A stretch of 64,000 nt of DNA from Olsenella timonensis (GTDB lineage Bacteria > Actinomycetota > Coriobacteriia > Coriobacteriales > Atopobiaceae). Under the pieces are notes generated by a model, which saw only the letters and a list, made by a program, of their open reading frames with translations, made no database searches and was not told where the DNA came from. Every line of letters starts with the position of its first letter. Position 1 is the first letter of the stretch. Location: the NCBI RefSeq assembly GCF_900119915.1, contig NZ_LT635455.1, positions 682,001 through 746,000 of the forward strand. Direction: 5' to 3'. This document shows positions 17,330 through 26,172 of the stretch, piece after piece. The translations under genes were made by a program, and so were the position numbers.

Positions 17330-20300
17330 ATGGCATTCGTCCACCTGCACAACCACTCCGACTTCTCGATCCTCGACGCCGCGACGCGCGTCTCGGACAT
17401 GGTGGAGCGGGCGGTCGAGCTGGGCATGCCGGCGCTCGCCCTCACCGACCACGGCTACATGTTCGGCATCCCGGACTTCGACATGGCGTGCCGATCCTAC
17501 AACGACGCGCAGAAGGACATGGGCCAGTGGCGCCACGACCTCGAGTGCTTCCAGAAGGGCTGGGAGCTCGAGGAGCCCGCGCCCGACGCCCCCGACGCCG
17601 CCCCGCATGACCGCGTCCACGCCCAGTGGGCCTCCGACGTGCGCGTCTGGAACGAGACCCACGACCTCGAGGCCGTCCGCGCGAACCGTCCCTCCCTGCT
17701 CATCAAGCCGATCTTTGGCTGCGAGGCCTACTTCATCACCGACGACTGCATCGAGAAGGGCACCCGCCAGCACCGCTACCACCTGATCCTGCTGGCCAAG
17801 AACGAGACCGGCTACGTCAACCTCATGAAAATGATGAGCGAGGCCGCGTCGGGCGACATGTTCTACTACTACCCGCGCACCACGCTCGACATGCTGCGCC
17901 GCTACCACGAGGGCATCATCTGCACCTCGGCGTGCGTCTCCGGCATCATCCCGCGCATGTACTTCGACGGCCGCCCCGACGAGGCGCGCCGCTGGGCCCT
18001 CACCTACAAGGAGATCTTCGGCGACGACTTCTACCTCGAGGTCCAGGACCACGGCCTGGCCGACCCGGCATGGGGGGGCTTCACCGACCGCACGCTCTCC
18101 GAGCAGATCGTGCGCCTGGGCGCCGAGCTCGGCATCAAGGTCGTCGCCACCAACGACAACCACTACCTCACGCGCGACGACGCGCCCACCCAGGACGTCC
18201 TGTCCTGCATCGGCACCGCCTCGCGCCTGGACGACGAGAACCGCAAGCGCATGACGGGCACCGAGTTCTACCTCAAGAGCGAGGATGAGATGCGCGAGCT
18301 CTTCTCGTGGGCGCCCGAGGTCGTCGACAACACGCTCGAGGTCGCCGAGAAGTGCAACTACGAGCTCGACTGGACGCACATGTACCTCCCCAAGTTCCCG
18401 GACCTCGAGCCCGGGGAGACCTCGGAGGAGCGCTTCCGCAAGGAGTGCGAGGAGGGCCTCGCCCGCCGCTACGGCGACGACTGGCGCGAGCTCACGGTCG
18501 GCGGCGAGAACGTGCGCGAGCGCTTTGAGTACGAGTACAAGGTCATCTGCGAGAAGGGCTTCGCCGACTACTTCCTGATCGTCCAGGAGTACGTGCGCTG
18601 GGCCAAGAGGAACGGCATCGGCGTCGGCCCCGGGCGAGGCTCGGCGGCGGGCGCCATCGTGGCCTACGCGATGGACATCACCACGTTCGACCCGCTCGAG
18701 AACGGCCTCATGTTCGAGCGCTTCCTCTCCCCGCAGCGCTCCGAGATGCCCGACATCGACATGGACTTCGACGACGAGCGCCGCCTCGAGGTCGTGGAGC
18801 ACGTCCGCCAGCTCTACGGCCCCGAGCGCGTCTGCCACGTCATCACCTACTCCACGATCAAGGCCAAGCAGGCCATCAACGACGCGGCGCGCGTGCTGGG
18901 GTTCCCCGTCTGGCAGGGCCAGAAGCTCTCCAAGATGCTCACCAACGACCCCAAGCTCACGCTCGGCAACGCCCTGCACAAGAGCGAGAAGCACCCCGAC
19001 CAGTACTCGCCCGACTTCGAGGCGGCCTACACCGACGACGCCGACATGCGCCGCATCATCGACGCCGCCCTCTCGATCGAGGGGCTCCACCGCGGCGAGG
19101 GCGTCCACGCCTGCGCCGTGCTGATCACGCCCACGCCCGTCAACGACCACGTCCCCACCAAGGTCGACACCAAGGGCGGCGTCGAGATCACCCAGTACGA
19201 GGGCCACTCGGTCGCTGACATGGGCCTGCTCAAGATGGACTTCCTGGGCCTGCGCACCCTGACGGTCATCTCCAAGGCGCTCGCCAACATAAAGGCCAAC
19301 TACGGCATCGACATCAACGTCGACGAGATCCCCTTCGACGACCCGGAGATCTTCAGGCTCATGCGCGAGGGCCGCACCGCCGGCGTCTTCCAGATCGAGT
19401 CCGCGGGCATGACCTCCACGATCAAGAACATGCGGCCGACCGAGTACAAGCAGGTCGTGGCTCTTATCGCCCTCTACCGACCGGGCCCGCTCGGCGCCGG
19501 CATGGTCACGAGCTACATCAACCGCATGAACGGTCGCGAGGAGGCCGTCTCCTACGACCCGCGCCTCGACGACATCCTGGGCGAGACCTACGGCACCATG
19601 GTCTACCAGGAGCAGGTCATGAAGATCTCGATGAAGATGTCGGGCTTCTCGGCGGGCGAGTCGGACAGCCGCATCAGAAAGCCCGTGGCCAAGAAGAAGA
19701 TCAAGCTCCTCACCTCCACGGTGTTCCACTGGGACGACGGCAAGGACGAGACGACCTACGACCACTGGATGAACGGCGCCGTCACCAACGGCTACACCAA
19801 GGAAATCGCCCAGCGCATCTGGGACGACGTCCTGGAGTTCGCGTCGTACGCGTTCAACAAGAGCCACTCGGCGGGCTACGCCATCCTCGTCATGCAGACG
19901 GCGTGGCTCAAGGCCCACTACCCCAAGGAGTACATGGCGTCGGTGCTCACGTCCTACATGGGCAAGACCGACAAGATCGTCCACTACGTCACGGCCTACC
20001 GCCACGAGGGCGTCGCCATCCTCCCGCCCGACATCAACGAGTCCGGCCGCGACTTCACGGCCGTCCCCGAGGGCGTGCGCTTCGGCTTTGCCGGCATCCG
20101 CGGCGTGGGCGAGGGCGTGGGCGAGGCCATCATGGAGGAGCGCGAGAAGAACGGGCCCTTCAGGAACCTCCACGACTTCGTCGACCGCATGGACACGGCC
20201 CAGGCCAACCGCCGCGTGGTCGAGGCCCTGATCTGCTCGGGCGCCTTCGACTCGACGGGCTACACGCGCATGCAGCTCATGCGCTTCGTCGACAAGACCA

Positions 20301-21160
20301 ACCCCGAGAACATCATCGACGCGGCCACGCGCCGCCAGAAGGTGCGCGCGAGCGGGCAGATATCGCTCTTCGACCTCTTTGGCGACGTGGAGGGCTCCGG
20401 CTTCGAGGAGGAGGTCCCCGAGCCCGACGGCGTGGAGTGGGACCGCTCGGTCAAGCTCGCGAAGGAGCACGAGGTCCTCGGCCTCTACGTCTCCGACCAC
20501 CCGCTGCGCCCCTACGAGTACGCGCTCGCCAAGAACCGCGACTACACGGTCGCCGACATCGAGGTGGCGGAGGAGTACGCCGACGCATCGGGCGCCGTCC
20601 ACGAGCGCTTCAGGGTGCCCGAGGGAAAGGTCATCCGCCTCGCCGGCATGGTCTCGGCCGTGCAGAAGAAGACCACCAAGAACGGCGACTCCATGGCCAT
20701 CGTCACGCTGGAGGACATGGAGGGCGAGGTCACGCTCGTCGTCTTCCCCAAGCTCTACAAGAAGTGCGCCGCCACGCTCGCCGGCCAGGTCGACGAGGAG
20801 ACGGGCGAGAGCGCGGGCGACGTCTTCGTGAAGGTGGAGGGCAAGCTCGAGCGATCCGACCGCGGCAACCAGATAATCTGCATGGCCGTGGAGCCGCTCG
20901 TCCTGGACGAGAAGTCCAACCGCCCCAAGGTCCTTGAGGTCAACATCCCGGCGGCCCTGCTCACGCGCCCCTACATGGACAGCCTCGGCGAGGTGCTCGG
21001 GCGCTACCCCGGCCTCGACCATGTGGAGCTGCGCGTGGAGGCCACCTCCGGCGACGTGATGCGCATGGAGCTGCCCTGTCGCATCGACGCGCGCAATATG
21101 GTCCTTCTCGCCGAGATGGTCGACCTCGTAGGCCGTCAGGGCAAGGTGCTCGTGGCGTAG
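17330..21160 (+). CDS. dnaE: DNA polymerase III alpha subunit
   Basis: The ATG at 17330 (GGGAG upstream) gives 1276 residues. The N-terminal PHP domain opens with FVHLHNHSDFSILDAA; the polymerase core has GPGRGSAAGAIVAYA and the catalytic PDIDMDFDDERR; tandem HhH and an OB-fold lie C-terminally. Compared with typical DnaE, the PHP domain carries an insertion of roughly 60-70 residues (about residues 60-125) between FDMACRSYNDAQK and KPIFGCEAYF. The insertion is rich in Pro, Asp and Trp. The 230-base gap upstream holds the preceding terminator and a small CTGCGG/CCGCAG dyad. It is convergent with the next gene, 11 bases away. Confidence 0.95.
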   Translation: MAFVHLHNHSDFSILDAATRVSDMVERAVELGMPALALTDHGYMFGIPDFDMACRSYNDAQKDMGQWRHDLECFQKGWELEEPAPDAPDAAPHDRVHAQWASDVRVWNETHDLEAVRANRPSLLIKPIFGCEAYFITDDCIEKGTRQHRYHLILLAKNETGYVNLMKMMSEAASGDMFYYYPRTTLDMLRRYHEGIICTSACVSGIIPRMYFDGRPDEARRWALTYKEIFGDDFYLEVQDHGLADPAWGGFTDRTLSEQIVRLGAELGIKVVATNDNHYLTRDDAPTQDVLSCIGTASRLDDENRKRMTGTEFYLKSEDEMRELFSWAPEVVDNTLEVAEKCNYELDWTHMYLPKFPDLEPGETSEERFRKECEEGLARRYGDDWRELTVGGENVRERFEYEYKVICEKGFADYFLIVQEYVRWAKRNGIGVGPGRGSAAGAIVAYAMDITTFDPLENGLMFERFLSPQRSEMPDIDMDFDDERRLEVVEHVRQLYGPERVCHVITYSTIKAKQAINDAARVLGFPVWQGQKLSKMLTNDPKLTLGNALHKSEKHPDQYSPDFEAAYTDDADMRRIIDAALSIEGLHRGEGVHACAVLITPTPVNDHVPTKVDTKGGVEITQYEGHSVADMGLLKMDFLGLRTLTVISKALANIKANYGIDINVDEIPFDDPEIFRLMREGRTAGVFQIESAGMTSTIKNMRPTEYKQVVALIALYRPGPLGAGMVTSYINRMNGREEAVSYDPRLDDILGETYGTMVYQEQVMKISMKMSGFSAGESDSRIRKPVAKKKIKLLTSTVFHWDDGKDETTYDHWMNGAVTNGYTKEIAQRIWDDVLEFASYAFNKSHSAGYAILVMQTAWLKAHYPKEYMASVLTSYMGKTDKIVHYVTAYRHEGVAILPPDINESGRDFTAVPEGVRFGFAGIRGVGEGVGEAIMEEREKNGPFRNLHDFVDRMDTAQANRRVVEALICSGAFDSTGYTRMQLMRFVDKTNPENIIDAATRRQKVRASGQISLFDLFGDVEGSGFEEEVPEPDGVEWDRSVKLAKEHEVLGLYVSDHPLRPYEYALAKNRDYTVADIEVAEEYADASGAVHERFRVPEGKVIRLAGMVSAVQKKTTKNGDSMAIVTLEDMEGEVTLVVFPKLYKKCAATLAGQVDEETGESAGDVFVKVEGKLERSDRGNQIICMAVEPLVLDEKSNRPKVLEVNIPAALLTRPYMDSLGEVLGRYPGLDHVELRVEATSGDVMRMELPCRIDARNMVLLAEMVDLVGRQGKVLVA

Positions 21161-21171
21161 GGGGGCGCGGC

Positions 21172-21756
21172 CTAGGGGCGCGGCAGACCGCGCAGCCAGG
21201 CGAGGTAGGCGGCGGCGCTCTCCTCGAGCTCGTCGTCGGTGAGGCCCCCCTCGGTGCCAAAGAGCGCGAACGGCTCGGCCGCGCAGGTCGCGCCGACGTA
21301 GTTGGCCGTCGCACGGAAGGGGACGATCACCTCGCTCGGCGTGAAGCCGACGGCGCCCTCGCGGCGATAGTTGGCCTCGACGTCGCCGGCGCTCATGGCC
21401 ACGGCAAATCGCTTCCCCGCGAGCATGCGCCCGGGCTCGCCGGGCCTCGCCGCCTCGCTCCCGTAGGCCCAGCCGAGCCCGTAGACCTCGTCGGTCCAGG
21501 TGCGCAGCAGCGCCGGGGCGCTGTACCAGTAGACCGGGAACTGGAAGACGATCGTGTCGTGCGTGGCGAGCGCGGCGCGCTCCGCCTCGACGTCCCCCTC
21601 GCCGAGCGTGCCGGCGGGGTAGAGCGCGTAGAGGTCGCGCACGACGAACTCGTCCGGGTGCGCGGCGAGCTCGCGGGCCCAGCGCCGGTTGACGCGGCTC
21701 GTGCCGGACAGGTCGGGGTGGGCGACGATCACGAGCGTGCGCGGGTCTGCGGACAT
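21172..21756 (-). CDS. Flavodoxin-like NAD(P)H oxidoreductase (KefF/MdaB-like)
   Basis: The ATG at 21756 is chosen because AAGGGAG precedes it; an upstream in-frame ATG exists at 21807. The 194-residue protein begins TLVIVAHPDLSGTSRVNRRW and contains FQFPVYWYSAPALLRTWTDE and the GKRFAVAMSAG segment, the hallmarks of flavodoxin-2/NQO-like FMN or FAD quinone reductases. It probably reduces quinones or other electrophiles. It is transcribed alone, divergent from the gene at 21941. Confidence 0.85.
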   Translation of the reverse strand: MSADPRTLVIVAHPDLSGTSRVNRRWARELAAHPDEFVVRDLYALYPAGTLGEGDVEAERAALATHDTIVFQFPVYWYSAPALLRTWTDEVYGLGWAYGSEAARPGEPGRMLAGKRFAVAMSAGDVEANYRREGAVGFTPSEVIVPFRATANYVGATCAAEPFALFGTEGGLTDDELEESAAAYLAWLRGLPRP

Positions 21757-21940
21757 GACGGCTCCCTTCGTCGGGCAGCGGATGCGTGCGCTCCACCGTT
21801 TTACCATTCCCGGGCGACGCCCGCGCCCCTCGGCTTAGCGAAGGGCCCAAAGGGGTACGAGAGACGCGGCGGAGGGCCGGGGGCGCCGGGCGGGGCGGCT
21901 GTGCGACAATGAGGGGGCGAGAAGGACGAGAGGGGAGCAG

Positions 21941-23773
21941 ATGAGGATTGCGATCGCGCAGGTCGCCACGCGGGCGGGAGACTTCGAGGCGACGGCCGAC
22001 CGGATGGTCGAGATGTCCCGCCGCGCCGCGGACGCCGGGGCCGACCTGCTGGTGTTTCCGGCGGCGGCGCTCTGTGGGGTCACGCCGGTGCCGCGGTCGG
22101 ACCACGAGGGGTTCCTGCTCGACCTCATGGAGTGCCTGCTGCGCCTGATCGACGAGCTCGCGTGCCCGTGCCTGGTCCCCGTGCTGATCGACGCCGACGA
22201 GACGGCGCTGCCCGAGGCCCTGCTCGTCGACGGGGGGGAGGTCAGGCCCGTGCGCCTCGCGGCTCGCCTCGAGGCGATGGCGTCGGGCGACGAGGACGCA
22301 CAGGCCGTCGACGCCCTGTGCGAGCTGCCCTTCCGCGGCGCCCGGCTCGGTGTCGCCTTCACCTACGACGACCTCGACGCCTACGACGACTACGACTACG
22401 ACGTCGACGTGATCGTGTTCCTCTCGGGCTACGGGTTTGCCGTCGACGACCCGTCGAGCGCGCTCGGCACCTCGCTCACGGAGGGGCGCTTCCTCGCCGA
22501 CGCCGAGGCGACGGGCGCCTGGATCGTGGGCGTGGGGTCGCTCGGCTGCTACGACACGCAGGTCTTCTGTGGGTCGAGCTTCGTGCTCGCGCCCTGGGGC
22601 GAGCTGGCGGCGCAGGCCCCCACGTTCGAGGAGGACCTGCTCGTCTGCGACGTGGACCCCTCGGCCGAGGGGCCGCTCTCCGACCCCGTGACGCCGGAGG
22701 TGTACGACGCGCCGCTCATGACCTGGGGCGCGCTCGGGATCGGCCTCTCGTCGCTCGTCCGGGAGACGGGCTCGACCGGAGCCTGCGTCGCGGTGACGGG
22801 CGAGCTCGCGCCGATGCTCGCGGCGACGCTGGCCGTCGACGCCCTCGGCCCCACCAACGTGAGCGCCGTCGTGGCGCAGGGGACGGGCCCCGAGCGCGAC
22901 GCAGACGCCCTGGCGCTCGTGCGCGCGCTGCGCCTCGCCGACGACGACGTGGAGCTCGTCGACGTGGGGGGCGCCGCAGACCCGGACGCCGCGCACGACC
23001 TGCTCGCCTGTCGCCTCGCCGCGCTCGCGCGCCGCACGGGCCGCGTCCCGCTCGGCACGCTCGACAAGACCGGGCGCGCGCTCGAGGACGCGCCGGTGCG
23101 GGCGGGGGTGGCGCGCGTCGAGCCCTTCGCCGACGTCTATCGCTCAGACCTGCTCGCGCTCGCGCGCACGCGCGCCGCGATTTCTCCGGTCATCCCCCCG
23201 GCGGCGCTCGCGCGCTTCGACGTCCCCGACGTGGCGGGCGAGGGCGGCCCCGACTCCGCCGAGGTCCGGCTCGGCCTCGTCGACCTGGTGCTCTCGAGCC
23301 ACCTCGAGTGGGAGCTCCCCGTCTCCGACATCGTCGCCGAGCGCGGCCATGCCGAGGAGGTCGCCGCCATCGTGAGCCGCCTGCACGACCTCGAGGCGTC
23401 GCGCCCGGCCCGCCCGCTCTCGCCCACGCTCTCCTCGCGCACGCTCGACGAGGCGCGCCTCGCGACGGGGCTCGCCTGGCGCGACCGCCCGCGGGACGAG
23501 CGCGAGCGCCTGGAGGCGCGCGTCGGGGAGCTCGCCGACGCCGACGGCGGCCCCGCCCGCCCGGCTCCGTCGGGCTCCGCCGAGCCCGGAGGCGCCCCGA
23601 CGGAGCCTCCCGAGGGGGAGATCCGCGACCTCATGGGCTACCTGCGCGACTTCTCGGCGGGCGGCGCGTTCTCCTCGATGGGCGGGTCGCAGCGCCCGGA
23701 GGCGGGCGGACGGCACGAGGGCGGGACGCACCCGAGCGCGCCCTCCTGGAACGGGCCCTTCTCCGAGAACTGA
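21941..23773 (+). CDS. NAD synthetase (NadE)-like two-domain protein with lost catalytic motifs
   Basis: The 610-residue protein follows glutamine-dependent NadE in layout: an N-terminal nitrilase-fold amidase (about 1-245) and a C-terminal synthetase fold (about 260-510), then a disordered Pro/Gly tail. Sequence neighbourhoods align (ADLLVFPAAALCG, FEEDLLVCDVD, AATLAVDALGPTNVS, FADVYRSDLLALAR). The nitrilase catalytic Glu is Ala (FPAAA for FPELA), the Cys of ICEDLW is replaced (FTYDDLD), the usual Lys is not seen, and the ATP loop SGGxDS is TGELAP. It is therefore probably not an active NAD synthetase. ATG follows GAGGGGAGCAG. RuvCAB follow after 55 bases, from their own promoter. Confidence 0.75.
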   Translation: MRIAIAQVATRAGDFEATADRMVEMSRRAADAGADLLVFPAAALCGVTPVPRSDHEGFLLDLMECLLRLIDELACPCLVPVLIDADETALPEALLVDGGEVRPVRLAARLEAMASGDEDAQAVDALCELPFRGARLGVAFTYDDLDAYDDYDYDVDVIVFLSGYGFAVDDPSSALGTSLTEGRFLADAEATGAWIVGVGSLGCYDTQVFCGSSFVLAPWGELAAQAPTFEEDLLVCDVDPSAEGPLSDPVTPEVYDAPLMTWGALGIGLSSLVRETGSTGACVAVTGELAPMLAATLAVDALGPTNVSAVVAQGTGPERDADALALVRALRLADDDVELVDVGGAADPDAAHDLLACRLAALARRTGRVPLGTLDKTGRALEDAPVRAGVARVEPFADVYRSDLLALARTRAAISPVIPPAALARFDVPDVAGEGGPDSAEVRLGLVDLVLSSHLEWELPVSDIVAERGHAEEVAAIVSRLHDLEASRPARPLSPTLSSRTLDEARLATGLAWRDRPRDERERLEARVGELADADGGPARPAPSGSAEPGGAPTEPPEGEIRDLMGYLRDFSAGGAFSSMGGSQRPEAGGRHEGGTHPSAPSWNGPFSEN

Positions 23774-23811
23774 CGCCCCGCGCCGGTTGTGGTAGCATAG
23801 AACGGACGTTC
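23770..23811 (+). promoter_or_regulatory. ruvCAB promoter with LexA-type SOS box
   Basis: CTGACG (23770-23775) and TAGCAT (23793-23798), 17 bases apart, form a candidate promoter overlapping the preceding stop. Immediately downstream, GAACGGACGTTC (23800-23811) fits the Gram-positive/actinobacterial LexA consensus GAAC-RNRY-GTTC exactly. Position over the start site fits repression by LexA and induction by DNA damage. Confidence 0.65.
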
Positions 23812-23828
23812 GCATCGAAGGGGGGCGC

Positions 23829-24335
23829 ATGGTCATTCTCGGCATAGACCCGGGCCTGGCCCACACGGGCTGGGGCGTCGTGGAGACGCGCGGGTCGGCA
23901 TGTCGAGCGCGTGCGTACGGCTGCGTGACCACGACCGCCGGCGAGCCGATCGACGTGCGCCTCGGCAGGATCTGCCGCACCCTGGCAGACGTCATCGAGC
24001 GCTACGGCCCCACCGAGCTCGCCATCGAGAGCATCTACTTCGGGGAGAACACCAAGTCCGCCATCGCCACCGCCCAGGCGCGCGGCGCGGCGATCGTGGC
24101 CTGCTCGACGGCGGGCCTCAAGGTGGGGGAGTACACCCCCATGCAGATAAAGCAGGCCGTCGTCGGCACCGGTGCGGCAGACAAGCACCAGGTGGCGTAC
24201 ATGGTGAGGAGCGTGCTCGTGCTCGACCACGAGCCGCGCCCCGACCACGCCGCCGACGCGCTGGCGGCCGCCGTGTGTCACGCCAACGTCACCCGCACGA
24301 AGAGCCTGAGTGAGTCGAGGAGGGTCCTCACGTGA
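23829..24335 (+). CDS. ruvC: Holliday junction resolvase RuvC
   Basis: A 168-residue endonuclease that cuts Holliday junctions symmetrically. Catalytic acidic residues are visible in ILGIDPGLAHTGWGV (Asp), AIESIYFGENTKSA (Glu) and DHAADALA (the C-terminal acidic pair). The spacer segment MQIKQAVVGTGAADKHQV is typical. The stop overlaps the ruvA start. A LexA-type box lies 18 bases before the ATG. Confidence 0.95.
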   Translation: MVILGIDPGLAHTGWGVVETRGSACRARAYGCVTTTAGEPIDVRLGRICRTLADVIERYGPTELAIESIYFGENTKSAIATAQARGAAIVACSTAGLKVGEYTPMQIKQAVVGTGAADKHQVAYMVRSVLVLDHEPRPDHAADALAAAVCHANVTRTKSLSESRRVLT

Positions 24336-24964
24336 TAGTCCAGCTGAGCGGCACGCTTCTGGAGGTCACGCCGTCCCGCGTCGTGATGGACGTGGGGGGC
24401 GTGGGCTTTGAGCTCGGCGTCTCGTCCACCACCGCTGCCTCGCTGCCGCACGCGGGCGAGGCGGGCGTCACCGTCCTCGTGCGCATGATCGTCCGCGAGG
24501 ACGCGATGGAGCTCTACGGCTTTGCCACGCGGGAGGAGCGCGCGCTCTTCGACCAGCTGCGCGCGATCTCCGGGGTGGGCCCCAAGCTCGCGCTCTCCGT
24601 CCTCTCCACGTTCTCGCCCGGCGCGCTCGCGCAGGTCGTCGTTGGGCAGGACGCCGCGCGCATGGCGCAGGTCCCGGGCGTGGGCCGCAAGAAGGCGAGC
24701 CGCCTGCTCGTGGAGCTCTCCGACGTCTTCTCCAAGAACGCCGAGCTCAGAGGACTGGTCGGCCTCTCCGACCCCGACCAGTCGCTGCCGCTTCCCTCCG
24801 CCCCCTCCGGCGGCGTGGGGGCCGAGGCCACCGAGGCGCTCCTCTCCATGGGCTTCACGCCGCAGGAGGCCGAGCTCGCGCTCGAGGGCCATACGGAGGC
24901 CGGAGCCGTCACCATCGAGCAGGTGCTCGCCTACGCGCTCCGTCGCCTGGGGAGTGGTCGCTGA
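24332..24964 (+). CDS. ruvA: Holliday junction branch-migration subunit RuvA
   Basis: The GTG at 24332 overlaps the ruvC stop. The 210-residue protein has the N-terminal OB domain ([20 protein letters not shown]), two helix-hairpin-helix motifs ([15 protein letters not shown] and [16 protein letters not shown]) and a C-terminal helical domain III that contacts RuvB. RuvA tetramers hold the junction and load RuvB rings. Confidence 0.95.
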   Translation: MIVQLSGTLLEVTPSRVVMDVGGVGFELGVSSTTAASLPHAGEAGVTVLVRMIVREDAMELYGFATREERALFDQLRAISGVGPKLALSVLSTFSPGALAQVVVGQDAARMAQVPGVGRKKASRLLVELSDVFSKNAELRGLVGLSDPDQSLPLPSAPSGGVGAEATEALLSMGFTPQEAELALEGHTEAGAVTIEQVLAYALRRLGSGR

Positions 24965-26016
24965 TGTGGGAGTCGAGCGAGAAGGACCTCTTCGCCGACG
25001 CGGCGTCGCGCCACGGCGCCCCGCGCGACGTCACGGGGGAGCTCACGGCGGACGACCTCGACCAGGACCGCACCCTGCGCCCGCGGACGCTCGACGAGTA
25101 CATCGGCCAGGAGCGCGTGCGCGAGAACCTGCGCGTGCTCATCCAGGCAGCGCGCGACCGCGGCGAGTCCCTCGACCACGTGATCTTCTCGGGCCCTCCG
25201 GGCCTCGGCAAGACCACGCTCGCCGGCATCGTGGCAAACGAGATGGGCGCCAAGATGCACACGACCTCCGGCCCGGCCATCGAGCGCGCCGGCGACCTCG
25301 CCGCCATCCTCACCAACCTCGAGGAGGGCGACGTCCTGTTCGTTGACGAGATACACCGCCTCAACCACCAGATCGAGGAGATCCTCTACCCTGCCATGGA
25401 GGACTTCTTCCTGGACATCGTGATCGGCAAGGGCCCGGCGGCGCGCTCGATCCGCATCGACGTCCCGCACTTCACGCTCGTGGGCGCGACCACGCGCACC
25501 GGCCTGCTCACGGGGCCGCTCCGCGACCGCTTCGGCATCTCGTATCGCCTGGACTACTACACCCCCGCCGAGCTCGCCGTCATCGTGGGCCGTTCGGCGC
25601 GCATCCTCGGCGTGGGCATCGACCCCGAGGGCGCCGCGGAGATCGCCTCGCGCTCGCGCGGCACGCCGCGCCTCGCCAACCGCCTGCTCAAGCGCGTTCG
25701 CGACTACGCCCAGGTCAAGCGCGAGGGATCCATCACCGCGGACGTGGCGGCGGAGGCGCTCGAGTTCTTCGAGATAGACGCCCTCGGCCTGGACACCATG
25801 GACGTCCGCATCCTCACGGCCCTCTGCGAGACGTTCCGCGGCCGGCCCGTGGGCCTCACCACGGTGGCGAGCGCCGTATCGGAGGACCCGGCGACGCTCG
25901 AGGACGTCTACGAGCCCTACCTCCTGCAGTGCGGCCTCATCGTCCGCACCCCGCAGGGGCGCCAGGCGACCCTCGCGGCCTTCGACCACCTCGGCCTCGA
26001 GCCGCCGGCGCGCTAG
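24964..26016 (+). CDS. ruvB: Holliday junction branch-migration ATPase RuvB
   Basis: A 350-residue AAA+ motor; its ATG overlaps the ruvA stop. Walker A is [12 protein letters not shown], Walker [11 protein letters not shown], sensor 1 LVGATTRTG, arginine finger region GPLRDRFG; a winged helix forms the C-terminus. N-terminal [15 protein letters not shown] is the family signature. The 156-base convergent gap to the PfkB-like gene holds a CCTTCTCGCC motif (26034-26043) but no clear terminator hairpin. Confidence 0.96.
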   Translation: MWESSEKDLFADAASRHGAPRDVTGELTADDLDQDRTLRPRTLDEYIGQERVRENLRVLIQAARDRGESLDHVIFSGPPGLGKTTLAGIVANEMGAKMHTTSGPAIERAGDLAAILTNLEEGDVLFVDEIHRLNHQIEEILYPAMEDFFLDIVIGKGPAARSIRIDVPHFTLVGATTRTGLLTGPLRDRFGISYRLDYYTPAELAVIVGRSARILGVGIDPEGAAEIASRSRGTPRLANRLLKRVRDYAQVKREGSITADVAAEALEFFEIDALGLDTMDVRILTALCETFRGRPVGLTTVASAVSEDPATLEDVYEPYLLQCGLIVRTPQGRQATLAAFDHLGLEPPAR

Positions 26017-26172
26017 GGGCCGCGGCGGCGCGTCCTTCTCGCCTCAGGAAAACAGCGCGTCGTCCTCCCTCGCTACGTTGTTTTGGGTATACGCTCCGGT
26101 TCGCCTTCCTCGAAACAGTTCTGGAGAGGGGGCGACGAGGTCACCCTAATCCGCCGGGCAGCTCGAAACGAC

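Noticed and set aside
17500-17730. Intein in dnaE
   Set aside because: The extra segment is too short and lacks splice-junction and endonuclease motifs; it is a domain insertion.
17276-22996. 1906-codon open frame on the minus strand opposite dnaE and the NadE-like gene
   Set aside because: It mirrors conserved, correctly ordered motifs on the plus strand and translates to low-complexity His/Arg/Val-rich sequence; it is a GC-rich shadow frame, like many other long antisense frames here.
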